From: GCA-2717185 sp047517345
GTDB lineage: Bacteria; Pseudomonadota; Alphaproteobacteria; UBA8366; GCA-2717185
Length of the DNA: 10,708 bases
Direction of reading: 5' to 3'
Assembly: GCA_047517345.1 (NCBI GenBank)
Contig: JAKZTB010000265.1
Span: 1-10,708, forward strand
The notes beneath the pieces are model-generated. The model had not been told where the DNA came from and did no database searches. It was given only the letters and a program-made list of their open reading frames with translations. The position numbers were made by a program, and so were the translations under genes. The first letter of the stretch is position 1, and each line of letters opens with the position of its first letter. This document shows, one piece after another, positions 6,618 through 10,708 of the stretch.

Positions 6618-7775
6618 ATGAGCGCAACGGCAACGACAGAAACCGACTACGGATCCGATGAAGCCGCGATGCAGGCATTTCTGCGAGGCGGCGAGAAACG
6701 AGCCTTTGAATTGGGCAATCGTGGACCGGTCCGCTACACGGATGATGGGGCGATTCATCCGGACATCCTGGAAGCTTACTGGCGCTGCGGATTCTATATT
6801 TTCGAAGGCGTGCTCCGCCCCGAAGAACTTGTCGATATCGAAGCCGACCTGCACGATATCCGGGACCGCCTGCCGGTGGGAAAAGACGCACCGCTCGACG
6901 CCAAAGGGCGCCCGGCCCTGGGCGCCGATCTCGAGGCGCCGACCCTGTTCTGGTCGAAGCCGCTCGCCGACCCGTTCGGCGGTACGGACCTCGCCAACGG
7001 CCGCCACCCCGTGAAGATGACCGAACCGGAGCCGGCGGCTGGCGCGCCTGAGGAAATCGTCTATCTGATCCTGGGCACGCTGCAATTCTCCGAAGCCGCG
7101 CTGCGCGTTTACGGCCATCCGGACCTGCTGGCGGTCGCCGCCGCGGTGAACGGGCCCGATTTCACGCCCTTCAGCGAGGCGCTGTTCATCAAGGAGCCCG
7201 GTCTCGGCGCGTCGATCGCCTGGCACCGCGACGGTGTGACCCACTGGGACAATCACGAGTGGGACCAGGGCACGCACGGCTTCAACCTCATGGCGCAGCT
7301 CTATGGCTGCACCCCGGCGAATGGACTTTGGGTCGTGCCCGGTTCGCACAAAAAAAACAAAGTGGATATCAAAGCGATGGTCGAAGCGGCGGGCAGCGAA
7401 CGCCTGCCCGAAGCGGTCCCCTTCGTCTGCGCCCCCGGCGACGTCGCGATCACCAACCGGCAGGCCATTCATGGTTCCTTTGCCAACACCAGCAAGGATT
7501 GGCGCGTGACGGTGAATTTCGGCTTCCACCGGCGCAAGTCTGTGCTCGGCGTAGCCGGCGGCGGCATTCACAACGCACCCGGCGTCTACGACGACGCGCG
7601 AATCCGCGAAAGGTCGCGCCTGATCGGGTACGCCATCGACGCCCGCCGTCAGCGCTTCCCGGACGAAACGCCCTTCGACTACGCGCCGTTTGTCGAAAGC
7701 GAGCAACATCCGGTGTGGGATGCCGCAGCGAAGGCGACGATGAAGGACTACAACCTGATGGATTTGAGTATCTAA
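6618..7775 (+). CDS. Phytanoyl-CoA dioxygenase (PhyH) family protein
   Basis: A 385-residue Fe(II)/2-oxoglutarate dioxygenase of the PhyH superfamily, cytoplasmic. From the ATG at 6618 the iron ligands are H203 and D205 (AWHRDG) and H285 (QAIHGSF); R296 (DWRVTVNF) is placed to hold the 2-oxoglutarate carboxylate. Family hallmarks also include GFYIFEGVL near residue 58 and LWVVPGSH near 237. I choose 6618 over the in-frame ATG at 6600 because AAGGAG (6605-6610) sits 7 bp ahead of it. The family hydroxylates phytanoyl-CoA and many unrelated small molecules, so the substrate is open; the racemase-like gene in the divergent cluster hints at a branched acyl-CoA. The stop TAA (7773-7775) is directly followed by an inverted-repeat element and is one copy of its apparent target duplication. 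Confidence 0.9.
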   Translation: MSATATTETDYGSDEAAMQAFLRGGEKRAFELGNRGPVRYTDDGAIHPDILEAYWRCGFYIFEGVLRPEELVDIEADLHDIRDRLPVGKDAPLDAKGRPALGADLEAPTLFWSKPLADPFGGTDLANGRHPVKMTEPEPAAGAPEEIVYLILGTLQFSEAALRVYGHPDLLAVAAAVNGPDFTPFSEALFIKEPGLGASIAWHRDGVTHWDNHEWDQGTHGFNLMAQLYGCTPANGLWVVPGSHKKNKVDIKAMVEAAGSERLPEAVPFVCAPGDVAITNRQAIHGSFANTSKDWRVTVNFGFHRRKSVLGVAGGGIHNAPGVYDDARIRERSRLIGYAIDARRQRFPDETPFDYAPFVESEQHPVWDAAAKATMKDYNLMDLSI

Positions 7776-8040
7776 GAGCCCGTTTGGGAATATGTTGTTG
7801 ATTTCATGGCCTTTGTTTATTTGCTGGTTAGGAAGGGTTCGCGCCGCGATGCTGGCGGCATCGCAAGCGGGCGCTGATGCGGTCCAGCGATTAAACAAAG
7901 GCCACCCAAAGGGTTGGCGCTTCTCGGCCGGCTGGTGCGTCGCGGCCCTTGGCCGATGCCCGGCATCGCCCAGCGGGCCGTTCCTGCCATCCGACTCGAC
8001 AATCGCCAATGAAAACAGCAACATATTCCCAAACGAGCTC
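7776..8040. mobile_element. 265-bp MITE-like non-autonomous element
   Basis: The ends are imperfect terminal inverted repeats of about 34 bp: both read GAGCYCGTTTGGGAATATG from the outside, then continue with TTGYTGWTTTCAT, with three mismatches and one indel. TAA flanks both ends (7773-7775 and 8041-8043), a 3-bp direct repeat consistent with target duplication. No transposase is encoded. The 3-bp T-N-A target is typical of some IS5-family elements (the IS1031 group), so a parent IS of that kind is a reasonable guess. It accounts for most of the 382-bp gap between the dioxygenase and the monooxygenase genes. Confidence 0.75.
7808..7903. repeat. Internal long hairpin within the MITE-like element
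   Basis: GGCCTTTGTTTA (7808-7819) is the exact inverse of TAAACAAAGGCC (7892-7903). After three mismatched bases the arms pair again (GCTGG/CCAGC). Inside lies a second hairpin, GCGATGC-TGGCG-GCATCGC. The left half of the element can thus fold on itself as RNA or single-stranded DNA. Confidence 0.7.
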
Positions 8041-8058
8041 TAAGAAACCTGCATCGAT

Positions 8059-8087
8059 TTGACAAGGAATACGCGGGATTCTTTGAT
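8059..8087 (+). promoter_or_regulatory. Candidate promoter of the flavin monooxygenase gene
   Basis: A perfect TTGACA (8059-8064) is followed, after 17 bp, by TTTGAT (8082-8087), four of six matches to the -10. It lies just outside the inserted element and about 70 bp before the monooxygenase start, so that gene could be transcribed independently of the dioxygenase. The rest of 8041-8157 shows no gene; GATCTA occurs twice (8085-8090 and 8105-8110). Confidence 0.35.
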
Positions 8088-8157
8088 CTACCCCAGTTGA
8101 CTTCGATCTAGCCAAGTACCGCCCACGGCCAAAATGCCGCCATAGCATGAGGAAGTC

Positions 8158-9942
8158 ATGAACGACGTGGACCTCTCCGTCTTGCGCAAACCGCGCGCAA
8201 CGGACGACCAAACCCTTGTTTCGCAATGGCTCGGGTATTTCGAACGAGCCCTGCATTCGAGCGACGAAACGGCGATCGCTGCGCTGTTCGAGAAGGACAG
8301 CCATTGGCGCGACATCGTCGCGTTCACCTGGCATATCAGCCCCTTCGCCGGCGCCGATAAGATTGCGTCCGGCTTGGCTGCGGCACAGGCAGCGACGCAA
8401 GCCCGTGGCTTCGAACGCGACTCTAGCCGTACGCCGCCCCGCCGCGTAACGCGGCTCGGCGTTGCCGTGATCGAAGCCTTTTTCAGGTTCGAAACCAAGC
8501 TTGGGCGGGGCAACGGTGTGTTGCGACTCTATGCCGACAATCCGTCGAAAGCTTGGGTCCTGCTCACGACCCTGGAAGAACTAAAGGGCCACGAGGAGAA
8601 AATCGGCGTGCGCCGGCCGACCGGCGATGCCTACTCGCGCAATTTCGGCGGCGAGAACTGGCTCGACCAGCGCATCAAGAGCCAGGCTTTCGAGAACCGC
8701 CAACCGACTGTCCTCGTCGTCGGCGGCGGCCAAGCGGGTCTCGGGATCGCGGCGCGGCTGGGCCAGCTCGACATCGATACCTTGGTCGTCGACAAGCTGC
8801 CGAGAGTCGGCGATTGCTGGCGCTTGCGCTATCACTCGCTGGCGCTGCACAACGAGATTTACGCCAACCATCTGCCCTATCTTCCCTTCCCGCCGACGAT
8901 GCCGAAATACATCCCGAAGGACATGCTGGCGAACTGGTTCGAGTTCTACGCCGACGCGATGGAAATCGATTTCTGGACCGGCACCGAATTCATCCGCGGC
9001 GACTACGACGAGGCCGCGAAGCGCTGGAACGCGACGGTGCGGCAGCCGGACGGCAGCGAGCGCACCCTGCACCCGCGGCATGTGGTCTTCGCCAACGGTG
9101 TCAGCGGTATCCCGAAGATCCCGGACCTGCCGGGCCTGGACGAATTCAAGGGCGAGGTCATCCACCCGCACAGCTTCACCGACGGATCGGCCTGGAAGGG
9201 CAAGAAGGCGCTAGTGCTCGGCACCGGCAACAGCGGACACGACGTGGCGCAGGACCTGCACAGCCAGGGCGTCGACACGACGATCATTCAGCGCGGCTCG
9301 AGCACCGTGGTCAGCATCGATCCCAGTGCCAAACTAAATTACGCGATGTACCAGGAAGGCCCACCGCTGGACGACTGCGACCTGTTGGCCCTAGCGGCGA
9401 CCTATCCGCACATCGTGCGCGGCTATCAGATCGCCGTCGAACGCATGATGGAATTGGACAAGGAGCTTATCGAGGGGCTGAAACGAGTCGGCTTCAAATA
9501 CGACATCGGCGATGACGGCACCGGCCACCAGATGAAATACCGGCGGCGCGGCGGCGGCTACTACCTCGACGCGGGCTGCTCCGGCCTGATCATCGACGGT
9601 GAGATCGGCTTGCTGCAGTTCGACACCATCGACCGGTTCGTCGAAGGCGGCGCACTCCTGAAGGACGGCAGCACGGTGCCCGCCGACCTGCAGATCCTCG
9701 CCACGGGGTACTACGCCCAGCAGGAACTCGTCCGCCGCCTGCTCGGCGACGCGGTCGCCGAAAAGACTGGCGAGATTTGGGGAATCAGCGAGGAAGACGG
9801 CGAGATGCACAACATGTGGAAACGCACCGCCCAGGAAGGGTTATGGTTCATCGCCGGCAGCCTCGCCCAGTGCCGGATTTACTCGAAATATCTGGCGCTG
9901 CAGATCAAGGCGACTGAATTAGGAATCATCGGGGCGCTTTAG
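8158..9942 (+). CDS. FMO-type FAD/NADPH monooxygenase with N-terminal NTF2-like domain
   Basis: A 594-residue flavoprotein. Residues about 15-145 look like an NTF2/SnoaL-like fold (LVSQWLGYFERAL, then ALFEKDSHWRDIVAFTWHI). The catalytic part follows: FAD-binding GGGQAG (189-194), the flavin-monooxygenase fingerprint FKGEVIHPHSF (330-340, matching FxGxxxHxxxF), NADPH-binding GTGNSG (355-360) and ATGYY (515-519). The fingerprint points to N- or S-oxygenation or a Baeyer-Villiger-like reaction, using O2 and NADPH. The start at 8158 has GAGGAA at 8149-8154, a rather close spacing. It runs in the same direction as the LysR and dioxygenase genes but is separated from them by the inserted element. 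The stop is 4 bp from the stop of the convergent ychJ-family gene, with no clear terminator between them. Substrate unknown. Confidence 0.92.
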   Translation: MNDVDLSVLRKPRATDDQTLVSQWLGYFERALHSSDETAIAALFEKDSHWRDIVAFTWHISPFAGADKIASGLAAAQAATQARGFERDSSRTPPRRVTRLGVAVIEAFFRFETKLGRGNGVLRLYADNPSKAWVLLTTLEELKGHEEKIGVRRPTGDAYSRNFGGENWLDQRIKSQAFENRQPTVLVVGGGQAGLGIAARLGQLDIDTLVVDKLPRVGDCWRLRYHSLALHNEIYANHLPYLPFPPTMPKYIPKDMLANWFEFYADAMEIDFWTGTEFIRGDYDEAAKRWNATVRQPDGSERTLHPRHVVFANGVSGIPKIPDLPGLDEFKGEVIHPHSFTDGSAWKGKKALVLGTGNSGHDVAQDLHSQGVDTTIIQRGSSTVVSIDPSAKLNYAMYQEGPPLDDCDLLALAATYPHIVRGYQIAVERMMELDKELIEGLKRVGFKYDIGDDGTGHQMKYRRRGGGYYLDAGCSGLIIDGEIGLLQFDTIDRFVEGGALLKDGSTVPADLQILATGYYAQQELVRRLLGDAVAEKTGEIWGISEEDGEMHNMWKRTAQEGLWFIAGSLAQCRIYSKYLALQIKATELGIIGAL

Positions 9943-9946
9943 GCAG

Positions 9947-10429
9947 CTAAGTCCCGCAGCATTTCTTGTATTTCTTGCCGGATCCGCAGGGACACGGTTC
10001 GTTGCGGCCCACCTTCTGCACCTGCCGGGTCGCCGGTTTCGGGTTGGGGACGGCGTCGTCGAAGACCCAGCGGCCCTCCTCTCGGATAAAAGTCGATAGC
10101 TCGTGATGGATGCCAAGACCGTTCTTGTCGCGGCAGCGGGCGACGAATTCGACGGTTCCAGTCTCGTCCGCCTCCCCGCCCTCGGTCGTCGCGCGGATTT
10201 CCAACCCCGTCCATTTCACCTGCCCGTGCGACTCTTCGAATTCGGAAATATCGAAATCGGCGCGCTGTTTCACGGACAGCGTGTCCGCCAGATATTGCGC
10301 CTTGCCGAGCACGTGGGCACAGTAGCGCGAGCGCATCAGAGCGGCTGCCGTCGGCGCCGTGCGTGACTCGAAATACTGGCCGCAACATTCTTCGAGCGAG
10401 CGGCCGGACCCGCAGGGGCAAGAGTTCAT
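9947..10429 (-). CDS. ychJ: YchJ family protein with two SEC-C zinc motifs
   Basis: A 160-residue protein of the YchJ (UPF0225) family. The N-terminus carries one SEC-C motif, CPCGSG at 4-9 with C15-C16. A YchJ-type NTF2-like core follows, with the characteristic LMRSRYCAHVLG. The C-terminus carries a second SEC-C motif, NEPCPCGSGKKYKKCCGT, with C146, C148, C157 and C158. Each motif should bind one zinc ion. The cellular role of YchJ is not established. The frame is open upstream to 10621, but the ATG at 10429 starts one residue or so before the motif, as in E. coli YchJ, and has GAGGTGA (10438-10444) 8 bp ahead, so I use it. It is convergent with the monooxygenase gene and probably unrelated to the cluster. 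Confidence 0.93.
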   Translation of the reverse strand: MNSCPCGSGRSLEECCGQYFESRTAPTAAALMRSRYCAHVLGKAQYLADTLSVKQRADFDISEFEESHGQVKWTGLEIRATTEGGEADETGTVEFVARCRDKNGLGIHHELSTFIREEGRWVFDDAVPNPKPATRQVQKVGRNEPCPCGSGKKYKKCCGT

Positions 10430-10625
10430 ACTGCAATTCACCTCATTACGATCGACGGCGACAAACTCGGATATTGCGGTGGCGTTGTCCACCGCCGAGC
10501 CGATTTGAGGCGCGGGATGAGTTATGTCCAGAATCTTCTGCAAAAAGGTTTTGACCATGTTGCCGAGCGTTGTCGCGGGCATGGGTGGCGCGTAGACATC
10601 AGGTATCGCAGCGCCGGCCATGCCC

Positions 10626-10643
10626 AGCCGCCGTCAGGCGGCT
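10626..10643. terminator. GC-rich hairpin overlapping the end of the right-edge gene
   Basis: AGCCGCC and GGCGGCT form a perfect 7-bp stem around a GTCA loop, and the TGA stop of the edge gene lies in the loop. On the minus strand no T run follows, so it is at best a weak terminator for that gene. The 196 bp between it and the ychJ-family start show no other gene. Confidence 0.35.
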
Positions 10644-10708
10644 TGCTTCATCAGCTCGCGTTTGTGCTCCGTCAGTAGTTTCATGTTGATGTAACGGTTG
10701 GCCTCGAG
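10634..10708 (-). CDS. C-terminal end of a gene cut by the right window edge
   Basis: The minus strand is open from the right edge for 24 codons to TGA at 10636-10634. The peptide is polar and basic and ends RELMKQAA, with a helical character. That is too little to recognise a family. It is called a gene because the frame is open to the edge, ends at a hairpin and uses GC-rich codons like its neighbours. Confidence 0.5.
   Translation of the reverse strand, partial: LEANRYINMKLLTEHKRELMKQAA

Noticed and set aside
6582..8024. 480-residue frame on the minus strand
   Set aside because: It lies antisense to the dioxygenase and crosses the inserted element; it shows no protein family pattern and is a shadow of GC-rich coding sequence.
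7792..8043. 83-residue frame inside the inverted-repeat element
   Set aside because: It has no ribosome site and no resemblance to a transposase; it reads through the palindromic arms.
10430..10621. 64-residue N-terminal extension of the ychJ-family protein
   Set aside because: The extension has no family match and the ATG at 10429 has a good ribosome site and the expected start next to the first zinc motif.

Overview
The window looks like a GC-rich proteobacterial chromosome, probably alphaproteobacterial. That guess rests on codon use, GC content, the long overlapping shadow reading frames and the gene families; no rRNA or other phylogenetic marker is present. It holds nine genes (two cut by the window ends), one small non-autonomous transposon-like element and a divergent regulatory region.

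Layout. Minus strand, left: the 3'-truncated C-terminal side of a protein that looks like a degenerate GGDEF-EAL protein (1-1381). A minus-strand cluster follows, transcribed from about 5438 down to 1524: a conserved 351-residue protein of unknown function; a UGSC-family selenoprotein whose in-frame UGA (4075-4077) would normally be misread as a stop; a family III (CaiB/BaiF) CoA-transferase with all three catalytic residues of alpha-methylacyl-CoA racemase; and a zinc alcohol dehydrogenase. Divergent from this cluster, on the plus strand, lie a LysR-type regulator (5628-6572), a phytanoyl-CoA dioxygenase-family protein (6618-7775) and an FMO-type flavoprotein monooxygenase with an N-terminal NTF2-like domain (8158-9942). 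A 265-bp inverted-repeat element (7776-8040) sits exactly after the dioxygenase stop codon and appears to have duplicated that codon as its target site. At the right end are a convergent ychJ-family gene (minus, 9947-10429) and the last 24 codons of another minus-strand gene.

The central observation is the selenoprotein. The two apparent short frames at 4350-4075 and 4053-3820 are one gene of 176 residues. The UGA is followed by Gly-Ser-Cys (the UGSC signature), then Ser-Ser-Cys, giving a U-x-x-C-x-x-C redox motif. Ten bases after the UGA starts a 9-bp hairpin with a GUU apical loop whose first base is a G 20 nt from the UGA, which fits the published description of the bacterial SECIS.

How the genes may work together (inference): an AMACR-like racemase/CoA-transferase, a PhyH-family dioxygenase, a flavin monooxygenase and an alcohol dehydrogenase around a LysR regulator suggest catabolism of a specific, possibly branched or isoprenoid-derived, carboxylic acid. 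The UGSC selenoprotein and its 351-residue partner would provide an uncharacterised thiol/selenol redox step. The substrate cannot be read from the sequence.
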